From NCBI RefSeq assembly GCF_016406305.1, contig NZ_CP066369.1, positions 2,932,501 to 2,996,500 on the forward strand: DNA of 64,000 nt, given 5' to 3'. The position numbers and the translations under genes were made by a program. Position 1 is the first letter of the stretch, and the number at the start of each line of letters is the position of its first letter. The DNA comes from Shewanella putrefaciens. GTDB taxonomy: Bacteria > Pseudomonadota > Gammaproteobacteria > Enterobacterales > Shewanellaceae. This document shows, one piece after another, positions 46,598 to 55,504 of this stretch. Under the pieces are notes generated by a model, which saw only the letters and a list, made by a program, of their open reading frames with translations, did no database searches and was not told where the DNA came from.

Positions 46598-47389
46598 CTA
46601 CTCAAACAAAACCTTAAATACTCGAGAAATTGACTTTGAGCGAATTAAAACAGGCGATTTTTTTATCAAGAAAAGAAGAAAAAATATCCAACCAGGTATA
46701 CCAAATGCGTGTAAAAAAATCATTTTTTTTGCACGAAGTTTTTCATCAGAAGAATAAAAATCCATTCCAGAGGTCACTGGAGGATGTTTTGAAACAACTA
46801 TATTTGTCTGTTGCATTTGACCACCATTAGAAAGAATGTCTTGACAGAAAAGAAATTCCTCTCCGGACGGCAAGTCTGTACCCAAACCAAATTTTTCATT
46901 AAAAAAAATGTTATGTTTTCTTACAAAGTCTAGTTTAATTAACATATTTATGGAGCTAACATTAAAAACTGTAAATCTACTTTTACTTTTTAATGATAAA
47001 GAGTTCTGCTCACCAATAAAAAATGCCTTATTCTCTTTAGCATTAACAGTGAAGTTCAACAGAAATAAATCACAACAAATGACACTGTCGATTAGTTTTA
47101 TTAAGAAATCATAACTATCAGGAAAAATTTGAACATCATCATCCATAATCCAAACATAAGGTGATGAAGCAATACTTAAAGCCATGTTTCTGCTTTTACT
47201 TAAACCAGCAGAGTCTGCTTGTATATAAGTAACACCCTTTAAACTTAAACTGGAAAAATACTTTAGATATTCAGTTTGCTTGCCATTTGTGACCTGATGA
47301 ATAACTATCAACTTAAAATTTGATGGATATTTTATATTATAAAAACCATCATTCATTGTAGAAATTAAAATCTCTATTTTACAAAGCAT
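46598..47389 (-). CDS. Family 2 glycosyltransferase
   Basis: A 263-residue GT-A enzyme. It has an N-terminal 'IEILISTMNDGFYNI', the GT2 motif 'GLSKSRNMALSIASSPYVWIMDDDVQIFPDSYDF' with the DDD metal-binding triad, then 'SGEEFLFCQDIL', and a hydrophobic C-terminal helix (FGIPGWIFFLLFLI). It adds one sugar of the repeat unit at the cytosolic face of the inner membrane; donor and acceptor cannot be told. It is AT-rich and 6 bases upstream of wzx in the same direction. Confidence 0.85.
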   Translation of the reverse strand: MLCKIEILISTMNDGFYNIKYPSNFKLIVIHQVTNGKQTEYLKYFSSLSLKGVTYIQADSAGLSKSRNMALSIASSPYVWIMDDDVQIFPDSYDFLIKLIDSVICCDLFLLNFTVNAKENKAFFIGEQNSLSLKSKSRFTVFNVSSINMLIKLDFVRKHNIFFNEKFGLGTDLPSGEEFLFCQDILSNGGQMQQTNIVVSKHPPVTSGMDFYSSDEKLRAKKMIFLHAFGIPGWIFFLLFLIKKSPVLIRSKSISRVFKVLFE

Positions 47390-47417
47390 AAAAATTACCG
47401 TGTATAGACGCTATCAT

Positions 47418-48614
47418 TCAAAAAAGTTGACTTAAATTGTAATAAAAAAATTGCCCATCGGCAAAGCTAACCAAACGCAAACTCCTAAAAAAGTAAAGAT
47501 TACTATATGAAAAAAGTAAAATTAACACTAACAATAAAACTATCCACTTATTCCGCCCCCCACCATAAATTAAATAATAAAAAACATAAGGGATAAAAAA
47601 CAATAAACCCAACTGAATATAACGACCGCCTAATGTAGGGATAAGAATAAAAAAACTAGAAAAGCAAAGATATAAAAATGTAAAACGGTGATATTTGATT
47701 AAAAAATCATTTTTAAAAAATCGACAATTCAATGTTTTATCTAAAGACACATAAGCAATCAACAACAATAATAAAGATAGTATATTATACCCAATATCTA
47801 TAAATGAAATGTCACCAAAAGAAAAGCCAAATAAATATCTATCGGCTTTTTGCAAAACTCTACTAATAAAATCCATTTGCAAATAGCTTAGCATCTCAAA
47901 TTGAGTCACAAAACAAAATAAAAAAATAAAATACGCGAAAAATATTTGAGGGCGATATTTATCGACTATAGAGCAGCTAGAAAACAATAATATTAGGTAT
48001 AATGGAGTGGTTGCATTGTGCACTGCTAAAGATGCCCCCCACAATAATAACGATAGAGTTTTGTTTCCTGAGATAAAAGTAACTAAAGATAAAGAAAATA
48101 TACTGAATGAGAGTGCATTTTCAAACGATAAAAAAACTGTAAACGGAACAAATGATAAGAAAACTAGAAAAAGTACTAATTGCTGATTTCTTGTCTTTAA
48201 TTGTGAATTCATTTTCTCAAGTGAGTAATAAACAAAAATCAACAAAAAAGTAATTAAGAGTAGTGTTGATATCGCTCCGTAATAATTAAATTTTAATCCT
48301 GCGCCACTCAAAAGAATAAAAAAATACCCTTGGTATAACTTAAAGCGAACGAATGATACAGGATATGAACTAGACATACCGTCGTAAAAATATTCATAAT
48401 ATCGAATAATATCTCCAACTTCCTGTCCATTTAACTCTAATACAAGTTGCGAAAAAGCAACGAAAATAGAAAAAAGAAACATCGGCAAAAAAAATGCTTT
48501 TTTTCTACACAGCAATGTAAAGAAAGATAGCATCAACATTGTGAAAGCAGGAAAAAAAAGAAAAACTCCTCCAACCCCTGACAATAATAATATAAACTTT
48601 AGCTGTTGAATCAC
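47418..48614 (-). CDS. wzy: O-antigen/exopolysaccharide polymerase Wzy (EpsG-like)
   Basis: A 398-residue, very hydrophobic protein with 10 or more helices and a large periplasmic loop, typical of Wzy. Recognisable EpsG-family elements are 'EVGDIIRYYEYFYDGMSS' near residues 65-85, 'LLLWGASLAVHNATTPLYLILL' and 'FLYLCFSSFFILIPTLGGRYIQLGLLFFIPYV'. It polymerises flipped repeat units in the periplasm. Sequence conservation in this family is low, so the assignment rests on topology plus its place beside Wzx and GTs. It overlaps the preceding glycosyltransferase gene by four bases. Confidence 0.8.
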   Translation of the reverse strand: MIQQLKFILLLSGVGGVFLFFPAFTMLMLSFFTLLCRKKAFFLPMFLFSIFVAFSQLVLELNGQEVGDIIRYYEYFYDGMSSSYPVSFVRFKLYQGYFFILLSGAGLKFNYYGAISTLLLITFLLIFVYYSLEKMNSQLKTRNQQLVLFLVFLSFVPFTVFLSFENALSFSIFSLSLVTFISGNKTLSLLLWGASLAVHNATTPLYLILLFSSCSIVDKYRPQIFFAYFIFLFCFVTQFEMLSYLQMDFISRVLQKADRYLFGFSFGDISFIDIGYNILSLLLLLIAYVSLDKTLNCRFFKNDFLIKYHRFTFLYLCFSSFFILIPTLGGRYIQLGLLFFIPYVFYYLIYGGGRNKWIVLLLVLILLFSYSNLYFFRSLRLVSFADGQFFYYNLSQLF

Positions 48615-49711
48615 AAAATAGCCTTTAGTTTCAATATTGATTCACTTAATATTCTTTGACATTCGAAATTTGACCAACTTTCAACATCAACAATTAAATT
48701 TGTTACTTCTGAAGTCCCAGTCTTAGAAAGAATCACACTGCTTGAACGCAGTGAAATAAATTTAGCAGACCCATTTTTAGATAACAACCCCATAAGCTCA
48801 ATAGGAAAACCTGGTTCAATTACTTTTAAATTCAGAAATTCATTTTCTAAATACAAATATTCTTCTATTGATTCAGAAGGGTGAGGCTTAACACATATAT
48901 TAGAAAATTTCCTAGTTGATATATAGCTTATTAACTCTCTAAAAATCTGATGTTTAACTTCTTTAGAACAAAGCCCTGCTGTATCTAGACCTTGTGTTAA
49001 AAAGCATACGGAAAAATCAATTTGCTCCTCTTTGTTAACATTAAAAAAATTCAAAATATTCTTTACATCTTCATCTGTGATTGAATACAAAAACTTATTT
49101 AAACTCTCCCCCTTCTTCTTTATTAAACTAGGCAACTTATCCGGATGTAATGCAAAAATCCTATCAATGTATCTTGACTCACCCATTGAGTAATTCACTG
49201 GATTGTATCCCAACAAAAATCTAATAAATGATTTTGAATAACTTTTTACTCGCTGACTTTGGTAAATAGCCAAACCATCTTCAATAAGCGTTACTTTTTT
49301 AAATTTCCTAATGATTTTAGAAAAAAAATTTCGATCATGAAAAATGTACAAATGTGCAGCATTTAAACTAATACTATCAAACCCCATAGTGCGAAAAATA
49401 TACTCAGAAGCTAAAACAACTTGCAGTTGATGTGATAATCGAACATTATTGCTAAGTAACTTGTTAAAATTAAATAAATTCCCAAGTTTAAAATCACCAA
49501 TCAACTCAGATTCATTAACAAATACTAATTCTATATTATAATCTGATACTGAACCAATCTGAAACTGTGCGGGCAAAATAGTTTGATGATCTTGCAAGAT
49601 AATTAATTTATTAACAACTAAACCTTTGTTAAAGTTACAGCAATATTTGCAAAAAAAAAGTGAAAACAAAATATGTCGATAGGTGCTGCAAATAAAAATA
49701 TTTGTAATCAT
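48611..49711 (-). CDS. Sialyltransferase-like glycosyltransferase (candidate nonulosonic-acid transferase)
   Basis: A 366-residue protein without an obvious name. It carries the three short motifs shared by bacterial sialyltransferase families GT38, GT52 and GT97: Glu144-Asp-Gly (LIEDGLAIY), Lys-Pro-His277-Pro (CVKPHPSE) and a Ser-Ser motif at 323-325 (SLRSSSVIL). The fold would be GT-B. The locus makes a CMP-activated nine-carbon sugar, so the natural inference is that this enzyme transfers that sugar to the growing repeat unit. It overlaps wzy on one side and an acetyltransferase on the other by four bases each. It is strongly AT-rich. Confidence 0.72.
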   Translation of the reverse strand: MITNIFICSTYRHILFSLFFCKYCCNFNKGLVVNKLIILQDHQTILPAQFQIGSVSDYNIELVFVNESELIGDFKLGNLFNFNKLLSNNVRLSHQLQVVLASEYIFRTMGFDSISLNAAHLYIFHDRNFFSKIIRKFKKVTLIEDGLAIYQSQRVKSYSKSFIRFLLGYNPVNYSMGESRYIDRIFALHPDKLPSLIKKKGESLNKFLYSITDEDVKNILNFFNVNKEEQIDFSVCFLTQGLDTAGLCSKEVKHQIFRELISYISTRKFSNICVKPHPSESIEEYLYLENEFLNLKVIEPGFPIELMGLLSKNGSAKFISLRSSSVILSKTGTSEVTNLIVDVESWSNFECQRILSESILKLKAIL

Positions 49712-50250
49712 AGTTTTTTCAACACTTTTGCGGGAACACCTGCAACCATCGTAAATCTGGGAACACTTTTTGTTACAATACTACCAGCTGCAATCACAGA
49801 ATGCTGCCCAATAGTTACACCAGGTAATATAATAGCATTTGCTCCTATCCACACATCATCTTCAATAATTACAGGATTCACCGGAGAATGACCTTGCTCT
49901 ATAATCAACTTATCTAGTTCATCAAATTTATGATTAGATACATAAATATGGACCCCACTTCCAATTAAAACATTATCACCAATGCAGACATGAAGAGAAT
50001 AAACACTTTTATCGGGAGAAGCGAATATCATTGTATGGGGACGGATAACCACATTATTACCAATAGAAACTTTATCAGTTTCTATAATATAAGAACCAGG
50101 CCTTACATTACTATTCTTACCAAAATGATAAAACTTCTTTTTGCATAACCAACGTGAAAGTCTGTTTGAAAATAAAAAAATATGTGTAATAGGTAGATCT
50201 GGGCCAATTCTGTAACTAAATAGCCAAAACTTTAACTTTTGCATAATCAT
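49708..50250 (-). CDS. Hexapeptide-repeat O-acetyltransferase (WbbJ-like)
   Basis: A 180-residue left-handed beta-helix protein. The hexapeptide stretch runs from about residue 40 to 175 ('[19 protein letters not shown]', '[21 protein letters not shown]', '[49 protein letters not shown]'), with the catalytic His probably in VSNHKFD. It is a probable acetyl-CoA-dependent modifier of a sugar, perhaps of the nonulosonic acid. It is coupled by ATGA-type overlaps to the sialyltransferase-like gene and to the SDR gene, so it is made together with them. Confidence 0.83.
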   Translation of the reverse strand: MIMQKLKFWLFSYRIGPDLPITHIFLFSNRLSRWLCKKKFYHFGKNSNVRPGSYIIETDKVSIGNNVVIRPHTMIFASPDKSVYSLHVCIGDNVLIGSGVHIYVSNHKFDELDKLIIEQGHSPVNPVIIEDDVWIGANAIILPGVTIGQHSVIAAGSIVTKSVPRFTMVAGVPAKVLKKL

Positions 50251-51020
50251 AACGAAAATCCATCATCCACTATAATATTCTGCCCTGTAACATAGCGTGA
50301 TTGCTCTGATAGCAAAAACAGCACCGACCCAACCACCTCTTCCACATCAAGCATGCCTGCACCATGTGTTTTTTCTTTGTAAGCTTTCAAAAAAGCTTCT
50401 GGCTGATGGTCAAAAATACCACCAGGGCTGACGCAATTGATGCGAAAACGACTGTCATTGACGTAAGAGACAACATATCTATTAAGATGCTGAATGGCAG
50501 ATTTAATCGCAGAATATTCAACTGGCATAGTCATCGGCGTGTTGTCGTAAATTTCAAACTTAGGTGCAACAACACCATAAATTGAGGATATATTCACAAG
50601 CGAAAAAGGCTGTTGCTGCAAGTTAAAGTAAGCTGCACACTGCTGGGTGAACAGAAAAGCACTACCCAGATGTAGGGATAAGTTCTCATTAAAGCTATTT
50701 AAGCTCACATCAAAAAAGTGCTTACCGTAGGTTTTATTTCTTGGATAGGTCGAATTTACTGCGCCATCAATGTACTGACTCTGTTGAGCAAAGAAGCCCT
50801 TTACACACTCTTCTTTCGTGACATCCAAACTACAACAAGATAAGTTCTCATCATGCACATCAACACCTAGCAAGGAAAGACGCTCGCGCATCGCTTCCAA
50901 ATGGATATCTGCCGCGAGTACCTTGGCCCCTTGCTTAAGCAACGCCGGAACTAAACGGGTACCCAAAAGGCCACCAGCGCCTGCGACTAAGATGGTTTTG
51001 TTTTCGAGTAGGTTTTCCAT
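50247..51020 (-). CDS. SDR-family oxidoreductase of the nonulosonic-acid cluster (PtmA-like)
   Basis: A 257-residue classical short-chain dehydrogenase/reductase. It has the NAD(P)-binding '[22 protein letters not shown]', Ser in 'LVNISSIYG', catalytic YSAIK and the C-terminal '[27 protein letters not shown]'. Homologues called PtmA accompany legionaminic-acid genes in Campylobacter and elsewhere, but their exact reaction is not settled. It overlaps the CMP-sugar synthetase gene by one base. The call as PtmA-like rests on gene order; it could also reduce another sugar nucleotide. Confidence 0.82.
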   Translation of the reverse strand: MENLLENKTILVAGAGGLLGTRLVPALLKQGAKVLAADIHLEAMRERLSLLGVDVHDENLSCCSLDVTKEECVKGFFAQQSQYIDGAVNSTYPRNKTYGKHFFDVSLNSFNENLSLHLGSAFLFTQQCAAYFNLQQQPFSLVNISSIYGVVAPKFEIYDNTPMTMPVEYSAIKSAIQHLNRYVVSYVNDSRFRINCVSPGGIFDHQPEAFLKAYKEKTHGAGMLDVEEVVGSVLFLLSEQSRYVTGQNIIVDDGFSL

Positions 51021-51709
51021 TAGTCGTGCCCTTCAATGATCGCTTCTGCTAATTTGAAATCATAAATATCGTCAATGTCTACTGCTCGTTCTTTAGGAAC
51101 TTCAATACTAGTGACTTTACCAGAAAACATTCCGTAGTTATTGAATACAAAATCAGGAGTGGTGGCATAAACAACGGTAGTAATATCAAATACCGCAGGC
51201 GCATCTTGACGACGAGCAACTTCATCTTGCGGCTTATTTATCAGCTCAACCATTCCTGACTCTGTTTGCTTGACCATATTGAAAAATGGACTGCGATTAG
51301 CTGGCGTCACTGAAATACAGATATCGGCTTCCGTTGTAATAAGCTTATTGATCGCCGCTTCAACATCTTCAACACTTCTTAGTGGACTGGTTGCAGGTAA
51401 GCTGACAAAACCATCAAAGTTACCATAATGTGCTTGAACCCACTCGATAGCATGACGCCATGATAGCCACTCAGGACTGGTGTCACTGGCAAGTTCTGCT
51501 GGGCGATTTATAACAATGGCCCCCCCCTCTTTTGCGATCTTGGCAATTTGTTCATCATCGGTTGAGACAAACACCAAATCAATTGACGGTGAAGCTAATG
51601 CGGTATCAATCGAGTATTGCAGTAATGGTTTCCCGGCTAGTGGTTTTATGTTTTTCCCTGGTAGCCCTTTTGAGCCGCCGCGGGCAAAGATAAAAGCATT
51701 GTTTTTCAT
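51020..51709 (-). CDS. legF: CMP-nonulosonic-acid synthetase (NeuA/LegF)
   Basis: A 229-residue cytidylyltransferase that activates sialic-acid-like sugars with CTP. Signature motifs are 'AFIFARGGSKGLPGKNIKPLAGKPLLQYSI', 'DLVFVSTDDEQIAKIA', 'FVSLPATSPLRSVEDVEAAI' and the conserved 'AVDIDDIYDFKLAEAII' near the end. With a LegB/LegC set in the same operon, CMP-legionaminic acid is more likely the product than CMP-Neu5Ac. It sits 8 bases downstream of the Gfo/Idh gene. Confidence 0.9.
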   Translation of the reverse strand: MKNNAFIFARGGSKGLPGKNIKPLAGKPLLQYSIDTALASPSIDLVFVSTDDEQIAKIAKEGGAIVINRPAELASDTSPEWLSWRHAIEWVQAHYGNFDGFVSLPATSPLRSVEDVEAAINKLITTEADICISVTPANRSPFFNMVKQTESGMVELINKPQDEVARRQDAPAVFDITTVVYATTPDFVFNNYGMFSGKVTSIEVPKERAVDIDDIYDFKLAEAIIEGHD

Positions 51710-51716
51710 TAGATAT

Positions 51717-52712
51717 TTAACCTTTTAAATCACCCAACGTCGAATTGATAGGATAGCGAGTTTTGATTTGTTCAATTAACGCGACACTTTGTGCTGCTTC
51801 GGCAAGGGATACGCATTGATTCGGTTGTTTGTGAATCAGATTCAGAAAATCCAAAACCATTGCTGTGTACATTTGGTTTTTATCCCACTCCGGCTCGCTG
51901 TAAAGTACTTGAACACCTTGAGGTGAAACAAATCGGATTTCATTGCCTATCAAATCCCACTCCAACGTTCCTTTACTGCCAACGAAACGGCATTGTCGAT
52001 GCGCCTTGCGCTGCAAAAAATCAAGATGCATATGTACAATAGCTTGCTTTGAGGTGCTTAAAAGCATGTCGGCACTATCTTCAACTTCAAGACTAAGCTC
52101 TTCGGTTTGACGCAAGATAGCGTGTTCTAAAGTAAGAGTTCCCAATAACCATTGAGCGTAATCAAACTCATGACTAAGCTCTAACAAAACCCCACCACCT
52201 AAACTGGTTTTCGCAGAAACGCTGTCACGGTAGTCTTTGCTTGGTCGCCAATCCGGCAAATACTGCCCAATCTCAACATGAGCATGATACAAATGCCCCA
52301 CTTTGCCCGAAGAGAGTTGTTTTTTCATCTCTATTGCCGAAGATAAATAACGTAGGCAATAACCAATTGAAACTGGCGTTTGATATTGTGAGGCCGCCCT
52401 CTGCAGCATTTTCACTTCATCAAGAGCAGCTGTTACAGGTTTCTCTATTAAAACTGGAATGCCAGCTTTAATCAGGGGAATCGCATGTGAGGCATGGAAA
52501 GGAGCTGGTGATGCGACAATCACGAGTTGAACACACAGCTCTATCAGCGCATCAATAGAGGTAACAAGATGGTCTACATCATTGACTGTTTCTTGTGGGA
52601 TACGTCCACTTGCAGACATGGCATATAACTTCGCGTTAGGAAATAACTGTTTTAGATTCCGACGATGGCGAGTAGCGATATTTCCTAGTCCAATAACAGC
52701 AACTCGTTCCAT
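51717..52712 (-). CDS. Gfo/Idh/MocA-family oxidoreductase
   Basis: A 331-residue NAD(P)-dependent sugar oxidoreductase. It has an N-terminal Rossmann fold with 'VAVIGLGNIATRHRRNLKQLFP', the conserved 'VLIEKPVTAALDEV' (EKP motif), and a C-terminal alpha/beta domain with 'GGVLLELSHEFDYAQWLLG' (catalytic HE/D region). Similar genes are found beside ptmE-, legF- and ptmA-like genes in legionaminic-type clusters, but the step catalysed is unknown. Its start codon overlaps the stop codon of the nucleotidyltransferase gene by one base. Confidence 0.82.
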   Translation of the reverse strand: MERVAVIGLGNIATRHRRNLKQLFPNAKLYAMSASGRIPQETVNDVDHLVTSIDALIELCVQLVIVASPAPFHASHAIPLIKAGIPVLIEKPVTAALDEVKMLQRAASQYQTPVSIGYCLRYLSSAIEMKKQLSSGKVGHLYHAHVEIGQYLPDWRPSKDYRDSVSAKTSLGGGVLLELSHEFDYAQWLLGTLTLEHAILRQTEELSLEVEDSADMLLSTSKQAIVHMHLDFLQRKAHRQCRFVGSKGTLEWDLIGNEIRFVSPQGVQVLYSEPEWDKNQMYTAMVLDFLNLIHKQPNQCVSLAEAAQSVALIEQIKTRYPINSTLGDLKG

Positions 52713-53773
52713 TAGTCCAATCCCAAAGTATGAATGTCAGCTTGTGCTCGGTTGAAATCATCCATTCGGCCTATATCCAACCAATATTCGTGAATTGGGA
52801 ACATCAATACATTATTTCTTTCCTGCATATGCTGTTCTAGCAGTGTTGGCATATCAATGCGATGGTTTTCAGGCACAGACTGAATCACTTGCGGAGAGAC
52901 AACGTAAATCCCTGCGTTAACAAAAAAGCGCTGAATAGGCTTTTCAACCATACTGGTGATTCTATTGCCTTCACCATTGATCACGCCGTATGGGATTTGA
53001 TAGTCATATTCACGAACACACATGGTCGCATCGGCATCATGGCTAACATGAAAATCAAGGAGACGTTGAAAATCGACTTTGGTCAACACATCGCCATTCA
53101 TCATGATAAGTGGTAGACCTGTCGGTAGATCTTTTGGTAAAAGACCTAGCGCCCCACCCGTGCCCAGTGGCGATTCTTCATGCACATAAGTGATATTCAC
53201 ACCAAACTCAGTACCATCACCAAAGTGAGATTGGATCAATTCTGGCATGTAGTGTGTCGAGATATAGAAATTTACAAACCCCGCCTTGATGAAGCTGCGG
53301 ATTACGGTTTCAAGTATCGGCTTATTGCCAATTTTAAGCATCGGTTTAGGACAATTATCCGTCAGAGGGCGTAAACGAGTACCAAATCCTCCTGCCATCA
53401 AGAATACCGGATTTTGATACTTAGGACGGTGTAATGATCCATGCAAGGTTTCAAGACCAACTACCTTACCTAGATTATCAACCAGCGGAATTGAAAGGAT
53501 TCCCTTATTCTCCATCAACTCAACAATTTCTTTCCTAGTAACACCTAACTTCACAACCGTTGGTGACAAATTCATAACCAAAGAAACAGGTTCTTCAAGC
53601 GATAAATTTTTAAGTATTCCTCTACGTATATCTCCATCTGTCACAACACCAACTAAATGCTGATTACTATCAACCACTAATGCAACTCTTAACGCTTCGT
53701 TATTGATGATCTCTAGCGCGTCACGAATCGAATTATCCGGTTTAATCAACACATTGTTCCAGCAGTAGCTCAT
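52712..53773 (-). CDS. ptmE: CBS-domain sugar-1-phosphate nucleotidyltransferase (PtmE/LegX-like)
   Basis: A 353-residue protein with two N-terminal CBS motifs (about 1-115; 'VALVVDSNQHLVGVVTDGDIRRGIL', 'SIPLVDNLGKVVGLE'). A nucleotidyltransferase domain follows ('VFLMAGGFGTRLRPLTDNCPKPMLKIGNKPIL', 'IMMNGDVLTKVDFQRLLDFH', 'MVEKPIQRFFVNAGIYVVSP'). This architecture matches PtmE, the glucosamine-1-phosphate guanylyltransferase that feeds the GDP-linked legionaminic-acid pathway of Campylobacter. CBS domains suggest allosteric control by a nucleotide. A glmM copy in this locus could supply its substrate. The enzymatic specificity (GTP versus other NTPs) cannot be read from the sequence. Confidence 0.85.
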   Translation of the reverse strand: MSYCWNNVLIKPDNSIRDALEIINNEALRVALVVDSNQHLVGVVTDGDIRRGILKNLSLEEPVSLVMNLSPTVVKLGVTRKEIVELMENKGILSIPLVDNLGKVVGLETLHGSLHRPKYQNPVFLMAGGFGTRLRPLTDNCPKPMLKIGNKPILETVIRSFIKAGFVNFYISTHYMPELIQSHFGDGTEFGVNITYVHEESPLGTGGALGLLPKDLPTGLPLIMMNGDVLTKVDFQRLLDFHVSHDADATMCVREYDYQIPYGVINGEGNRITSMVEKPIQRFFVNAGIYVVSPQVIQSVPENHRIDMPTLLEQHMQERNNVLMFPIHEYWLDIGRMDDFNRAQADIHTLGLD

Positions 53774-53789
53774 GGAATATCCTTGAATT

Positions 53790-54437
53790 CTAAATATTTT
53801 CTTTAATAAAAGCGCGGGCGGGGTAACAAGTACTCCCCTTTTTTAGTGACCGGGTCAATATCGCGCCGGCCCCTACAATACTGTTTGCTTCTAAAACTAA
53901 GCCTTGAATTAAGGTCGCATTAGCACCGATATAAACATATTCTGACGTGCGCACCTCCCCACACAAAGTAGCATTAGGCGCAATATGATTGTAAGCACCA
54001 AGATGGCAATCGTGTTCAATCAAAGCACCACTATTCACTATGGTATGCTCTCCGATAATCGCTCCTGTTTGCACTCTCGCACCAGGCAAAATCTGCGCAC
54101 CAGATTTGACTTCCGCAAAGGATGATACAGTTGCATCGCTAGCAATTACCGTTTCAAAAATGTACCCTTGCCCGAGAAATTTCTGGTTGATGCGCTGACG
54201 AAAAGTTGAACGCGGCATCATGCCAATACCGTTAACCAAAAGCACGCTATGAGTTGAAAAACGTTCAATATCGTCATCTTGTCTAAGATGCATAATCCCC
54301 GCAAATACCGATCTCGATGAAATATCATCAGGGCAAACGACAGCGAGGATCTCTCGCCCTTGCCCAAGCAAGATATCAGCCAAAACACTCGCGTGCCCGC
54401 CACCGCCGATCAAGACAAGCGGTTTGTGTTTATTCAA
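53790..54437 (-). CDS. legH: NeuD/LegH-family sugar N- or O-acetyltransferase
   Basis: A 215-residue NeuD/PglD-type acetyltransferase. It has an N-terminal Rossmann-like sugar-nucleotide domain ('LVLIGGGGHASVLADILLGQG') and a C-terminal beta-helix ('INQKFLGQGYIFETVIASDATVSSFAEVKSGAQILPGARV', 'IGEHTIVNSGALIEHDCHLGAYNHIAPNATLCGEV') with catalytic His candidates in EHDCHLG. In legionaminic-acid synthesis LegH acetylates the C4 amine of the UDP-sugar made by LegB/LegC. It overlaps the synthase gene by eight bases, which supports pathway membership. NeuD-type O-acetylation is the alternative. Confidence 0.85.
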   Translation of the reverse strand: MNKHKPLVLIGGGGHASVLADILLGQGREILAVVCPDDISSRSVFAGIMHLRQDDDIERFSTHSVLLVNGIGMMPRSTFRQRINQKFLGQGYIFETVIASDATVSSFAEVKSGAQILPGARVQTGAIIGEHTIVNSGALIEHDCHLGAYNHIAPNATLCGEVRTSEYVYIGANATLIQGLVLEANSIVGAGAILTRSLKKGSTCYPARAFIKENI

Positions 54438-55503
54438 TGATTAAATCTCCAGCTTGGTAGTCTCGGCTAGCTTTACGCTCAAGCATATCCCAATATTGAT
54501 AAGGCGACATACCATTGCCAGGACGCTTGATGGTCACGTTGTCAGCACAAAAAGACTCACCCAATCTAATCATTTTACTCGCCACGAGACTTTTGCGCGC
54601 CACTGCTTTGTTTTTGACTTCAGAGACTGTTGGGGATTTAACGGCAGATCCGAGCGCCAATTCAACTTGGCGAATAGCCTTCACCATCGCAGTCAGCTCA
54701 TCAGGTTCAAGTGAAGCCTTGTGGTCTGGTCCTTCCATATTCTTATCCAACGTGAAGTGTTTTTCAATCAACACGGCACCACGTGCTACGGCGGCAATCG
54801 GAATGACGATGCCTTCACTGTGGTCAGAGTAACCTGCAGGTAAGTCAAAAGCACTGCCCAACGTATCCATCGCTTTAAGATTAATTTCCGCCATCGGGGC
54901 TGGATATTCGGTGGTGCAGTGTAAAATAGTGACTTTCTCTTTCAGGACTTTCTGCCCGGCTTCTGAAGCGTAAGCTTGCTGAAAAGCCATCATTGATGGT
55001 AGAGCATCACTTGCCGCAGTATAACCAAAGGCAATGACGCCTAATGCCATTTCGATTTCTGCAAGTGTGGCCATTCCTGTAGAAACAATCAAATCGCATC
55101 CGGTGCGCGCATGCTCAAGCACTAACGGCGCATTGGTCAGCTCACCAGAAGGCAATTTGAGGCGTTTTAAACCAAGGTCATTAACGAGAAAATCTAAGCT
55201 TTCTGAATCAAAAGCTGTCGATAAAAACTCAATTCCAAGCGACTCACAATGTTTGACCAACTGATGATGGGCGGCATAAGAAAGTTCAAGACGACTGAGC
55301 ATTGCTAACTGTGACTCTTGCTTTTGCGTATTCGCCACTTGGTAGTCGGCTTGCTTTGCCTGCTCGGTGACTAAGTTTTTCGCTTTGAAGGTCTGAAACT
55401 TTACAATATCGGCACCTGCTTGATGCGCAGCATCCACAAGTTGAAAGGCAAGTTTTTCGTCGCCGTTATGATTTACACCTGCTTCTGCAATAATGAGCGT
55501 CAT
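54430..55503 (-). CDS. legI: Nonulosonic-acid synthase (NeuB/LegI)
   Basis: A 357-residue enzyme condensing a six-carbon N-acetylated mannose-type sugar with phosphoenolpyruvate to a nine-carbon acid. It has a TIM-barrel 'LIIAEAGVNHNGDEKLAFQLVDAAHQAGADIVKFQTF', 'ILHCTTEYPAPMAEINLKAMDTL' and 'AGYSDHSEGIVIPIAAVARGAVLIEKHFTLDKNMEGPDHKASL' (metal and PEP site). A C-terminal SAF antifreeze-like domain (about 290-357) follows. The start is the ATG one base after the neuC stop codon; the frame extends three codons upstream to a GTG. Surrounding legB and legC genes favour legionaminic acid over Neu5Ac as product. Confidence 0.92.
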   Translation of the reverse strand: MTLIIAEAGVNHNGDEKLAFQLVDAAHQAGADIVKFQTFKAKNLVTEQAKQADYQVANTQKQESQLAMLSRLELSYAAHHQLVKHCESLGIEFLSTAFDSESLDFLVNDLGLKRLKLPSGELTNAPLVLEHARTGCDLIVSTGMATLAEIEMALGVIAFGYTAASDALPSMMAFQQAYASEAGQKVLKEKVTILHCTTEYPAPMAEINLKAMDTLGSAFDLPAGYSDHSEGIVIPIAAVARGAVLIEKHFTLDKNMEGPDHKASLEPDELTAMVKAIRQVELALGSAVKSPTVSEVKNKAVARKSLVASKMIRLGESFCADNVTIKRPGNGMSPYQYWDMLERKASRDYQAGDLIIE

Positions 55504-55504
55504 A

